Under the pieces are notes generated by a model. It was not told the DNA's origin, searched no databases, and saw nothing but the letters and a program-made list of their open reading frames with translations. From Amycolatopsis thermalba (GTDB lineage Bacteria > Actinomycetota > Actinomycetes > Mycobacteriales > Pseudonocardiaceae), in the NCBI RefSeq assembly GCF_003385215.1, contig NZ_PQHW01000018.1, positions 1-64,000 on the forward strand: 64,000 nucleotides of DNA, read 5' to 3'. Numbering within the stretch: position 1 is the stretch's first letter; each line of letters starts with the position of its first letter. Below, piece by piece: positions 27,400 through 34,929 of the stretch. A program made the position numbers and the translations under genes.

Positions 27400-30174
27400 A
27401 TGCGCTGGCGTGAGCTGCTGCCCAGGGCGGGCGAGGTCCCGGGGCGGGGCAGGGCGGGGCTGACCGCCGTCGCCGCCCTGGTGCTGGGCGGTGCCGGGGC
27501 CGGGGTGTACCTGGCCTTCGCCCAGGACACCGGGATCGTGGGGCGCCAGCTCGGCGGGCGCGCGCAGCCACTGCCGTTCCCGCCCGGCACCGCGGCCACC
27601 CTGTGGTGGGACTTCGCGCTCGTCGCCGGCTACGGGCTCGCGATCGCGCTCGGCACCACCGCCGCGCTGTGGGTCTCCCAGCCGCACACCGCGACGCACG
27701 AAATCGCCCGCTTCGCGCGCATCGCCGGGCTGGTCGCGGTCGTCTCCGACGTCGTCGAGAACGCGCTCCTGCTGGCCGCCACCCGTGATCCGGACCCGGT
27801 CCTGCTGGACTTCGCCACCGCGGCCGCGGTCACCAAGTTCGCCGGCCTGCTCCCGGCGCTCCTGCTCGCCCTCTACGGCATCGCGCTCACCCTCATCCGG
27901 TGCGTCCGTCCGGTGCACCGCGACGTGCCCGGCGGCGTGTGCTCGGCCGCGCTGAAACCCGGCGACCCCGACGGCGCCTGCGACGCAGGCGAGGCGACCG
28001 CGAGCACCCGCTGGCGCAACGGCTACCGCCTGCCCCCGGGCGAACCCACCGGCGGCACCGGGTTCTGCCTGTCCGGTGGCGGGATCCGCTCGGCCAGCGT
28101 CGCGCTCGGCGCGCTGCAGCCGCTGCGGCAACGGCTGCTCGGCGCCCAGTACCTGGTGTCGGTGTCCGGCGGCGGCTACACCGCGGGCGCCCTCGTCCAG
28201 GCCCTCACCACGGCCACCGACCCGAAGCAGGCCCCGCCCGGCGAACCGGTCGCGACCCCGGAGACCGCGTTCGGCCCGGGCAGCGCCGAGGAGGACCACG
28301 TCCGGCGGCACGTCAGCTACCTGGCCAACACCCCGGCCGAACTGCTCACCGCGCTGGGGGTGCTGGCCCGGGGGCTGCTGCTGTCGCTGTTCCTCGTGTT
28401 CGCCCCGGCGGTGGTGCTGGGCGTGGTGACCGGCTGGCTGTACCGGCAGGTCCCGCTGACGGTGTTCCCCGCCGACGGCGGCTACCCCGCGCCCCGGCCG
28501 GGCGCGCTGCTCTCGCTCGGCCTGACGCTGGTGCTCGCCGCGGCGGTCTCCCTGGTGGCCCGCTGGATCCCGCCGGCCAGGCTGCTGCTGCGTCAGATCG
28601 CACGGCGCCTGTCCAGCCGGCTCGCACTGCTGGCCGCCCTCATCGCGCTGCTCGTGCTCGGCCTGCCCGCGCTGGCGTGGCTGGCCGACCGCCTGCTCAC
28701 CCTGACCCCGCCCACGATCGCCCTGGGCAGCCCGTTCGTCGCGCTGCTGCTGACCTACGTGTCCACCCTGGCGACCATCGGGTGGCGCAACCGCAAGGTC
28801 GTGACCCAGGCCCGGGACTCGCTCGACGCGCTCACCGCGACCCTGCCGACCAGCCTCACCCAGCGGCTGCTGGTGATCGTCACCACCACCGTCCTCGCCC
28901 TGGCCTGGCTGCTGCTGTTCGCCGCGGTGATCACGCCGCTGGGCGAGCCGGACCTGCTGTGGGCCGCGCTGGGCCTGGTGGTCGTGCTGGTCGTGCTCGG
29001 CGGGCTGATCGACGAGACCTCGCTGAGCCTGCACCCGTTCTACCGGGAACGGCTGGCCTGCACCTTCGCCGTGCGCCGGGTGCGCCGCGGAGACGGGCAG
29101 GTCGTCGCCGCGCCCTATCCCAGCACCGAACGCAGTTCGCTGGCGACCTACGGCCGCGCGGCGGGCTTCCCGCGCGTGGTGTTCGCGGCCGCGGCGAACC
29201 TGACCGGCGAGGGCCGCACCTCCCCCGGACTCAACGCGGTCTCGTACACGATGAGCAGCGGCTGGGTCGGCGGCCCGGACGTCGGCTGGATCGAGACCGC
29301 GCACCTGCAGGAATCGGTGCCCGGCCGGTTCCAGCGCGACCTCACCGTGCAGGGCGCGGTCGCGATCAGCGGCGCGGCGTTCGCGTCGTCGATGGGCCGC
29401 GCCTCGCGCTGGTACCAGATCCTGCTCGCGCTCTCCGGCGCGCGGCTGGGCACCTGGCTGCCCAACCCGGACGTGCTGCTGCGCTGCCCGCCGCGCACCG
29501 ACCGCGCCGCGTGGGCCTATCCGCCGCTGCCGCACGCCCGTCGCCTGCCCTACCTGCTGCGCGAGGTGCTGGGCATCCACTCGCACGCCGACCGGCTGCT
29601 GCACGTGACCGACGGCGGGCACTACGACAACCTGGGGCTGGTCGAGCTGTTCCGCCGCCGCTGCACGACGATCTACTGCATCGACGCCGGCGCGGACTCC
29701 CCGCCGTCGGCGAGCGGGCTGGCGTCCGCGCTCGCCCTGGCCACGCAGGAACTCGGCGTGCGGGTGCGGCTCGACGACCCGTGGCGGGCCGAGCCCGGCG
29801 GCGGCGAACCGCTCGAACCCGAGCACCCGCTGAGCGCCCTGAACAGCAGGTTGTCGGACAGCCCGGTGATCACCGGGACGATCCACTACCCGGCCGAGAG
29901 CGGGCAGGCCGGTGTGGGACGGCTGATCGTGGCGAAGGCGCTGCTGTGGCGGGACCTGCCGTACGAGCTGCTGTCCTACGCCGCGCACCACCCGGAGTTC
30001 CCCCGGGACGGCACGGGCGACCAGTTCTTCGACGACAGCAAGTTCGGGGCCTACCTCGAACTGGGGCGCCAGCTCGGCCGGTACGTGGTCAGCCACGAGC
30101 CGGCGGCGGCCGATCTGCCGGAGGTGCCGGAGGGCACGGGCGCGCCCGACGGAATCGCGCCACAGCCGGCCTGA
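27400..30174 (+). CDS. Membrane-anchored patatin-like phospholipase
   Basis: A 924-residue protein combining several TM segments (N-terminal group about 20-165; a central block about 320-540) with a patatin/cPLA2-type hydrolase. The oxyanion loop is F-C-L-S-G-G-G-I-R-S-A-S; the nucleophile Ser lies in S-V-S-G-G-G-Y (a variant of G-x-S-x-G); the catalytic Asp is in the late T-D-G-G-H-Y-D-N-L-G. The membrane block interrupts the hydrolase, an unusual layout. GGGGAGGCGAGG precedes ATG 27400. A strong hairpin terminator follows 21 bp after the stop. It probably remodels membrane lipids. Confidence 0.88.
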   Translation: MRWRELLPRAGEVPGRGRAGLTAVAALVLGGAGAGVYLAFAQDTGIVGRQLGGRAQPLPFPPGTAATLWWDFALVAGYGLAIALGTTAALWVSQPHTATHEIARFARIAGLVAVVSDVVENALLLAATRDPDPVLLDFATAAAVTKFAGLLPALLLALYGIALTLIRCVRPVHRDVPGGVCSAALKPGDPDGACDAGEATASTRWRNGYRLPPGEPTGGTGFCLSGGGIRSASVALGALQPLRQRLLGAQYLVSVSGGGYTAGALVQALTTATDPKQAPPGEPVATPETAFGPGSAEEDHVRRHVSYLANTPAELLTALGVLARGLLLSLFLVFAPAVVLGVVTGWLYRQVPLTVFPADGGYPAPRPGALLSLGLTLVLAAAVSLVARWIPPARLLLRQIARRLSSRLALLAALIALLVLGLPALAWLADRLLTLTPPTIALGSPFVALLLTYVSTLATIGWRNRKVVTQARDSLDALTATLPTSLTQRLLVIVTTTVLALAWLLLFAAVITPLGEPDLLWAALGLVVVLVVLGGLIDETSLSLHPFYRERLACTFAVRRVRRGDGQVVAAPYPSTERSSLATYGRAAGFPRVVFAAAANLTGEGRTSPGLNAVSYTMSSGWVGGPDVGWIETAHLQESVPGRFQRDLTVQGAVAISGAAFASSMGRASRWYQILLALSGARLGTWLPNPDVLLRCPPRTDRAAWAYPPLPHARRLPYLLREVLGIHSHADRLLHVTDGGHYDNLGLVELFRRRCTTIYCIDAGADSPPSASGLASALALATQELGVRVRLDDPWRAEPGGGEPLEPEHPLSALNSRLSDSPVITGTIHYPAESGQAGVGRLIVAKALLWRDLPYELLSYAAHHPEFPRDGTGDQFFDDSKFGAYLELGRQLGRYVVSHEPAAADLPEVPEGTGAPDGIAPQPA

Positions 30175-30195
30175 AACCGGAACAGCGCACGACGA

Positions 30196-30227
30196 AACAC
30201 CCGTATCCGAATCCGGATACGGGTGTT
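30196..30227. terminator. Hairpin terminator after the patatin gene
   Basis: AACACCCGTATCCG (30196-30209) pairs perfectly with CGGATACGGGTGTT (30214-30227) over 14 bp with a 4-nt loop. It starts 21 bp after the patatin stop. It has no long T-run, as is common in actinobacteria. Confidence 0.8.
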
Positions 30228-30257
30228 CTGGTGTTGCCGCTTGAGGAAGGACCGGGC

Positions 30258-30292
30258 GCGGACGGGAACTAGTACCAGTAGTTCCCGTCCGC
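30258..30292. terminator. Second hairpin, copy A
   Basis: GCGGACGGGAACTA (30258-30271), loop GTACCAG, then TAGTTCCCGTCCGC (30279-30292), 14-bp perfect stem. It lies between the convergent patatin and secreted-protein genes. It is repeated with a longer stem at 31230-31272. Confidence 0.7.
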
Positions 30293-30405
30293 ACCCGCTC
30301 CACACCGGCCGGCTCTCAGCCGGAATCCGTCCCGGGCCATCCGGAGTGCGGTCGCACCGAGCGGAACAGGCGGCCGGACCGGGTTGAACCGAGCGTGGTT
30401 CAGTC

Positions 30406-30729
30406 TCAGTTGTCGGCCTCGGCGACGCACACGTCGGGGCTGTCGCCACCCTCCGTGCCGGTCACGCCGGAGACGATCGGCACCGAGAGGCCCCAGTCGT
30501 TCAGGGTCTCCTCGACCTGCACGGCGAGCACGTTGACGTTGTTGTCGCAGACGCCGACGTTGTTGTCGTTCAGCACGTCGTCGACGTTGACCAGGCCCAG
30601 CTGGCCGGTGTCGCCGCCGTCGTCCCACCCTCCGCCCTGGGTGGCGAAGGCCGGGGAACCGATCATCATGAAACCGGCCGCAGCAGCGGCAACAATTGCG
30701 GACTTCTTGAGCACCTTTTCAATCCCCAT
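30406..30729 (-). CDS. Small secreted protein, copy A (107 aa)
   Basis: A Sec signal peptide (K-K-S-A-I-V-A-A-A-A-A-G-F, cleavage after S-P-A-F-A at residue 29) releases a 78-residue acidic protein: G-G-G-W-D-D-G-G-D, then L-G-L-V-N-V-D-D-V-L-N-D-N-N and V-G-V-C-D-N-N-V-N-V-L-A-V-Q-V, and a second Cys near the end. The V-C-x-N-x-V-N-V segment and paired cysteines recall chaplin/rodlin surface proteins, though it is no clear member. ATG 30729 is chosen over a TTG one codon earlier. GATAAT about 60 bp upstream may be the -10. It is 87 percent identical to copy B (14 of 107 residues differ). Confidence 0.85.
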   Translation of the reverse strand: MGIEKVLKKSAIVAAAAAGFMMIGSPAFATQGGGWDDGGDTGQLGLVNVDDVLNDNNVGVCDNNVNVLAVQVEETLNDWGLSVPIVSGVTGTEGGDSPDVCVAEADN

Positions 30730-31173
30730 CAACTCGGTTTACAGTTCCGCCGCGACGAAAACCTCCGTCGCGAGCACGGCAGACATTATCAGCCGGGGCG
30801 ACGCGTCGAAAGCAAATCCGGCGCGACTTCGCCATCACCCGGACGAACGACGATTGACCTCCCGGAAAACCGTCGCGGGGACCCACATGTGGCATGCGCT
30901 GCGATTATCGGGTTGCATCCGCCGGAGACGTTTTCACTGTGAGTGAGCATCCGCTGTGGCGGCCGGTTGTACGTCGTCTAAACCCCCCGATACGGTAGAG
31001 CAGTGGATACGAGCCGTAACTCGGGAGAACCGGGAAATTAGCCCGGTAGCGTGATCTCACGGCCGTCCACCTCGGCCTGGAGCGCCGGAAGGTGGGTCCG
31101 GACCGGGTTGTGGCGCACCACGCGACGGACGTGCGCGGCAACCCGGAGACCGGTAGAATCGCGGGCACGACAA
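30730..31173. other. Long non-coding stretch upstream of secreted-protein copy A
   Basis: It holds the copy A promoter region (TGATAAT near 30785 on the minus strand) and the duplicated upstream block. On the minus strand between about 31168 and the TAA at 31038-31040 there is a gene-like tail, R-R-V-V-R-H-N-P-V-R-T-H-L-P-A-L-Q then E-V-D-G-R-E-I-T-L-P-G, without a credible start. This may be the relic 3' end of a gene removed by the duplication. Nothing else is recognised. Confidence 0.45.
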
Positions 31174-31204
31174 AACACCCGCATCCGAATCGGACACGGG
31201 TGTT
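31174..31204. terminator. Hairpin, copy B of the AACACCCG stem
   Basis: AACACCCG (31174-31181) pairs with CGGGTGTT (31197-31204); the inner stem pairs less well than in copy A because two positions differ. In this copy no gene lies directly upstream on the plus strand, so it is a by-product of the duplication. Confidence 0.6.
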
Positions 31205-31229
31205 CGTCGTTATCTACCCGAAGAAGACC

Positions 31230-31272
31230 GGGTGCGGACGGGAACTAGTACCAGTAGTTCCCGTCCGCACCC
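31230..31272. terminator. 18-bp perfect hairpin, copy B
   Basis: GGGTGCGGACGGGAACTA (31230-31247), loop GTACCAG (31248-31254), TAGTTCCCGTCCGCACCC (31255-31272). It is among the strongest hairpins in the window. It lies 130 bp beyond the stop of secreted-protein copy B, so a simple terminator role is not obvious. Confidence 0.7.
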
Positions 31273-31401
31273 GTTTCACACCGGCACCGGCCAGCTCTCA
31301 CCCAGAAAACCGTCCCGGGCCATCCGGAGTGCAGTCAGACCGCACCGGGACAGGTGGCCGGCCCGGGGTCGTGACGACCCTGAACCCAGTGGGGTTCAGG
31401 C

Positions 31402-31725
31402 TCAGTTCTCGGCCTCGGCGATGCAGACGTCCGAGGTGTCGCCACCCTCGGTGTGGGTCGCGCCGGACAGGATCGGCACGGAGACGCCGAAGCCGTTCAG
31501 GGTGTCCTCCACCTGCACGGCGAGAACGTTGACGTTGTTGTCACAGACGCCGATGTTGTTGTCGTTGAGAACGTCGTCGACGTTGACCAGGCCCAGCTGG
31601 CCGGTGTCGCCGCCGTCGTCCCACCCTCCGCCCTGGGTGGCGAAGGCCGGGGAACCGATCATCATGAAACCGGCCGCAGCAGCGGCGACAATTGCGGACT
31701 TCTTGAGCACCTTTTTATTCCCCAT
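31402..31725 (-). CDS. Small secreted protein, copy B (107 aa)
   Basis: Paralogue of the protein at 30406-30729 with the same signal peptide, cleavage site (S-P-A-F-A) and core N-V-D-D-V-L-N-D-N-N-I-G-V-C-D-N-N-V-N-V. Differences cluster in the C-terminal third. ATG 31725 lies in the same sequence context as copy A. Copy A has a better -10-like hexamer, so the copies may differ in expression. The stretch 31726-32061 holds only the duplicated upstream region and no gene I can support. Confidence 0.85.
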   Translation of the reverse strand: MGNKKVLKKSAIVAAAAAGFMMIGSPAFATQGGGWDDGGDTGQLGLVNVDDVLNDNNIGVCDNNVNVLAVQVEDTLNGFGVSVPILSGATHTEGGDTSDVCIAEAEN

Positions 31726-32061
31726 CGACTCGATTACAGTTCCGCCGCGACGAAAACCTCCGTCACGAGCACGGCAGACGATAGCAGCCGATAAGGCCGG
31801 GCCGCAGCAATTCAGCGGACACCACACCATCACCCGGACGAACGACGTTTGCCCTCCCGGGAAACCTCGCCCGGGGCGATGGGGGTCATGCGCTGCGATT
31901 ATCCGGTCATTTCTTACCCGGAAGTTCTCACGGTGCGTGACGATGCCGGAAGGTGCGCGGTTGTACGGCGTCTAAACCCCTCGATCCGGTGGATTACCGG
32001 ACACAGTACGTAGGCAAGCTCTCGGCGGACAAATAGCTCGGTAGTGTGACGTCCCGGCGTG

Positions 32062-32958
32062 TCACGGGTTCGCGCGGTCACCGCCGAACCGCATCCGGAA
32101 GTCCCGCGCGACCAGACTGACCAGCGGACGACGCCCGGCCAGAAACGCAAGCGGCCCACCCGCGCCGACGCGCCACACCGAGCGGGCCACCCCGAGCCGG
32201 GCGGCCACGCGCACCCCGCTGCGCCTGGGCCCGCGCTGCAGGACGGAAAACGCCAGCGGCACCCGCACCGGCAACACGCGCCGAGCCCGAAACCCCGCCG
32301 CGGCAAGCAGATCCCCACGGGCAGGCGCCGCCCCGGCGGCCTCCGGATCTCCACCAGCGCCGGCTTCCGCGCTCGGCCGCCCGGCCACCGGTTCCCCGCC
32401 GGCCGGGGTCTCCCCGCTCGCCTCCGGCCCGGCGAGCAGGTCCCCACCGGCAGGGCCCTCCGCACCAGCACGCGCCGCCCCGGCGGACTCCGGGCGGGCC
32501 ACCGGATCTCCACCGGCAGGGCCCTCCGCGCTCCCCTCCGGCCGAGCCACCGGGTCTCCACCGGCAGGCGCCTCCCCCGCCGCCGCGTCCCCACCCACAC
32601 GCGCCTCCGCCGTGAACTCCGGTCCGTCGGTGAGCGTGAACTCCGCCAGTTCCTTCGGGATGTGCCACAGGGCGCGACCACCGGCCAGCGAGGCCGGGCT
32701 GCCCACCGGGATGTGCGGGATCGTCACGGTGAGCCCGCCGCGCACCACCACGGTGACCATCAGCTCCCGGTAGGACAGCACACCGGGCGGCCGGTAGTCG
32801 ACCCACGCGGCGAGCACGAGCGCCCGCCCGGCCACCACCAGTGGCCGCACACCCGGTGGCAGCTCCGGCAGTTCCCGGACGGGCACCGCCCACGCGGAGA
32901 CGTGCAGGTGGCCGCGCAGGTCCCACGGCTCGGGCGGGTAGTCGATCGATTCGGACAT
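32062..32958 (-). CDS. Acetoacetate decarboxylase-like protein with an internal Ala/Gly/Pro repeat insertion
   Basis: A 298-residue protein. The N-terminal half (P-P-E-P-W-D-L-R-G; L-V-V-A-G-R-A-L-V-L-A-A-W-V-D-Y; L-S-Y-R-E-L-M-V-T; I-P-V-G-S-P-A-S-L-A-G-G-R; W-H-I-P-K-E-L-A-E-F) follows the acetoacetate-decarboxylase superfamily. Between about residues 120 and 215 it is interrupted by low-complexity repeats built on P-A-G-G-D-P-V-A-R-P-E, five or so units. The rest of the barrel then resumes (L-P-V-R-V-P-L-A-F-S). GAGGT precedes ATG 32958. The insertion may make it inactive or add a disordered loop; coding capacity is intact. Confidence 0.8.
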   Translation of the reverse strand: MSESIDYPPEPWDLRGHLHVSAWAVPVRELPELPPGVRPLVVAGRALVLAAWVDYRPPGVLSYRELMVTVVVRGGLTVTIPHIPVGSPASLAGGRALWHIPKELAEFTLTDGPEFTAEARVGGDAAAGEAPAGGDPVARPEGSAEGPAGGDPVARPESAGAARAGAEGPAGGDLLAGPEASGETPAGGEPVAGRPSAEAGAGGDPEAAGAAPARGDLLAAAGFRARRVLPVRVPLAFSVLQRGPRRSGVRVAARLGVARSVWRVGAGGPLAFLAGRRPLVSLVARDFRMRFGGDRANP

Positions 32959-33029
32959 CGGGCGGACCTCACATCGGATCGGGACGACGGGACGGACGCG
33001 GCTCCCGCGCGGACGGGACCCGCGCGCGC

Positions 33030-33212
33030 ACTCCGCCCGGACTGCCGGGGGGACGCCTGGAGTGCGGGGCACCCCCGCCCGGAGGGGGCGGCACGCCCGG
33101 AGTGCGGGCGGCACGCGGGGCGAGCGGGCACCCGCCTGGGGAGTGGGATGACACGCCCGGGTGGCGGGACGGTATGCCCGGCATGCGAGCGGCACGCCCG
33201 GCGCCCTGGAGA
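33030..33212. repeat. Degenerate tandem repeat, 20-21-bp period
   Basis: Units with the core ACGCCCGGAGTGCGGGCGGC or decayed forms begin near 33033, 33053, 33073, 33093, 33113, 33133, 33153, 33174 and 33194. Nine or so units fill the space between the decarboxylase-like gene and the cholesterol oxidase stop. Period and setting resemble the array at 16231-16360, but the unit sequence differs. Confidence 0.75.
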
Positions 33213-33231
33213 GGCGGAAGCACGCACCGGC

Positions 33232-34929
33232 TCAAACCGGTGTTACCGGCAGCCTCAGGGCGCCGGGCGCGGCCTCGGGCACCACCGGGTTCTTCGGCGC
33301 CACCGGGGTCAGCCGGGCGTACGGGGCGCCCAGCGGCGGGCGCGGATCGGGCTCGCCCTTGTTCGGCCACAGCGCCATCGCCCGTTCGGCCTGGGCGGTG
33401 ATGGTCAGGGACGGGTTCACTCCCAGGTTCGCCGAGATCGCCGAACCGTCCACCACGTGCAGGCCCGGGTGGCCGTACAGCCGCTGGTAGGCGTCCACCA
33501 CCCCGGTCTCCGGGGAGTCGCCGATCGCGCAGCCTCCGATGAAGTGCCCGGTCAGCGGGATGTTCGCGAAGTCGGTCCAGGCGCCCTGCGGCACCCCGTC
33601 GATCTTGGCCGCCACCCGCCGCGCGACCTCGTGCCCGGCCGGGATCCACGTCGGGTTCGGGGCACCGTCACCCTGGCGCGTCGTCATCCGGCGGCCGAAC
33701 AGGCCCCGCCGCGTGTACGTGGTGACCGAGTTGTCCAGGCTCTGCATCACCAGCAGCCCCACCATCTGCTCCGACCACCGCCGCGGGTTCAGCAGGCGCG
33801 GCAGCTCGCGCCGGTGCCGGACGAGCTCCCGCAGGCCCAGCACCCACCGCCGCCGCCCGTCCGCGCCGTCCACCAGCACGGTGGCGAGCAGGCTCATCAG
33901 GTTGCTGCCCTTGCCGTACCGCACCGGCTCCACGTGCGTGACCTCGTCCGGGTGCATCGACGACGTGATCGCCACCCCGTCGGTGTAGTCGGCGTCCCTG
34001 TCACGGGATCGCACGGCCAGGATCGCCTCGGAGTTGGTCCGCGACAGGTACCCCAGCCGCCGCGAGATCCGCGGCAGCGAGCCGCGGTCGCGCAGCCGGT
34101 GCAGCAGCCGTTGCGTGCCCAGCGCCGACGCGGCGAACACGACCTGCTCGCACGTGAACGTCCGGCGCCGCCCGCGCGAGCCGGTCCGGACCGTCGTCAC
34201 CCGGTAGCCGCCGCCGGGCCGCGGGCGGACGTCCACCACCGTCGTCAGCGGGTGCACCCGCGCCCCCGCCCGCTCGGCCAGGTGCAGGTAGTTCTTGACC
34301 AGCGTGTTCTTCGCGCCGTGCCGGCAGCCGGTCATGCACGATCCGCAGTGCGTGCAGGCGCGCCGGGCCGGGCCGGCGCCGCCGAAGAACGGGTCCGGCA
34401 CCTCCTGCCCGGGCTTGCGGCCACCGGTCGCGAACAGCACCCCGACCGGCGTCGGCCGGACCGTGTGCCCGATGCCCATGTCCTCGGCCACCTCGCGCAG
34501 CACCCGGTCGGCGCGCGTGGTGCCCGGGTACTCGGTGACCCCGAGCATCCGCTTGGCCTGGTCGTAGTAGGGCGCCAGCTCGGCGCGCCAGTCGGTGATG
34601 TGCGCCCACTGCGCGTCCTCGTAGAACGGCCGCGGCGGCTCGTACAGCGTGTTGGCGTAGACCAGCGACCCGCCGCCGACTCCGCTGCCGCTGAGGACGA
34701 ACGTATCCCGCAGCAGGGTCAGCCGCTGGATGCCGAAGCAGCCCAGCGCGGGCGCCCACAGGTACTTCCGCAGGCGCCACGAGGTCTTGGCGAACTCGTC
34801 GTCGGCGAACCGGCGGCCCGCCTCCAGCACCCCGACCCGGTAGCCCTTCTCCGTCAGGCGCAGCGCGCTCACGCTGCCCCCGAAACCCGAGCCGATCACC
34901 ACCACGTCGTAGTCCAGCTCGCCGGTCAT
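33232..34929 (-). CDS. choD: GMC-family oxidoreductase, ChoD-type putative cholesterol oxidase
   Basis: A 565-residue FAD enzyme. The N-terminal dinucleotide fold reads V-V-V-I-G-S-G-F-G-G-S-V-S-A-L-R, then L-S-G-S-G-V-G-G-G-S-L-V-Y-A-N. A cysteine-rich stretch C-T-H-C-G-S-C-M-T-G-C lies near residue 200. The C-terminal block contains P-L-T-G-H-F-I-G-G-C-A-I-G, V-V-D-G-S-A-I-S-A-N-L-G-V-N-P-S-L-T-I. Length and motifs match mycobacterial ChoD (Rv3409c). No secretion signal. It overlaps the monooxygenase gene by ATGA, so the two are translated together; joint steroid or terpenoid oxidation is likely but not proven. Confidence 0.9.
   Translation of the reverse strand: MTGELDYDVVVIGSGFGGSVSALRLTEKGYRVGVLEAGRRFADDEFAKTSWRLRKYLWAPALGCFGIQRLTLLRDTFVLSGSGVGGGSLVYANTLYEPPRPFYEDAQWAHITDWRAELAPYYDQAKRMLGVTEYPGTTRADRVLREVAEDMGIGHTVRPTPVGVLFATGGRKPGQEVPDPFFGGAGPARRACTHCGSCMTGCRHGAKNTLVKNYLHLAERAGARVHPLTTVVDVRPRPGGGYRVTTVRTGSRGRRRTFTCEQVVFAASALGTQRLLHRLRDRGSLPRISRRLGYLSRTNSEAILAVRSRDRDADYTDGVAITSSMHPDEVTHVEPVRYGKGSNLMSLLATVLVDGADGRRRWVLGLRELVRHRRELPRLLNPRRWSEQMVGLLVMQSLDNSVTTYTRRGLFGRRMTTRQGDGAPNPTWIPAGHEVARRVAAKIDGVPQGAWTDFANIPLTGHFIGGCAIGDSPETGVVDAYQRLYGHPGLHVVDGSAISANLGVNPSLTITAQAERAMALWPNKGEPDPRPPLGAPYARLTPVAPKNPVVPEAAPGALRLPVTPV

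Larger units (their letters stand above)
30191..31990. repeat. Tandem duplication of about 1 kb carrying the small secreted protein gene
   Basis: The unit from the AACACCCG hairpin through the second hairpin, the secreted-protein gene and its upstream region occurs twice, offset about 0.98-1.0 kb (genes at 30406 and 31402). Upstream parts are also related: both copies share CATGCGCTGCGATTAT and GTTGTACG-CGTCTAAACCCC blocks. The signal-peptide regions are nearly identical in DNA, whereas the C-terminal codons have diverged. Confidence 0.88.

Noticed and set aside
27241-30303. A 1020-residue minus-strand frame over the patatin gene
   Set aside because: Low-complexity Gln/Arg/Gly composition typical of antisense frames; the opposite strand has catalytic motifs.
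30258-31272. Terminal inverted repeats of a transposon (the two large hairpins)
   Set aside because: Each hairpin is self-complementary and lies within a tandem duplicated unit; no transposase is between them.
33030-33212. A coding N-terminal extension of the decarboxylase-like protein through the repeats
   Set aside because: The extension would be repetitive Arg/Pro/Cys sequence, while a good ribosome site and domain start lie at 32958.
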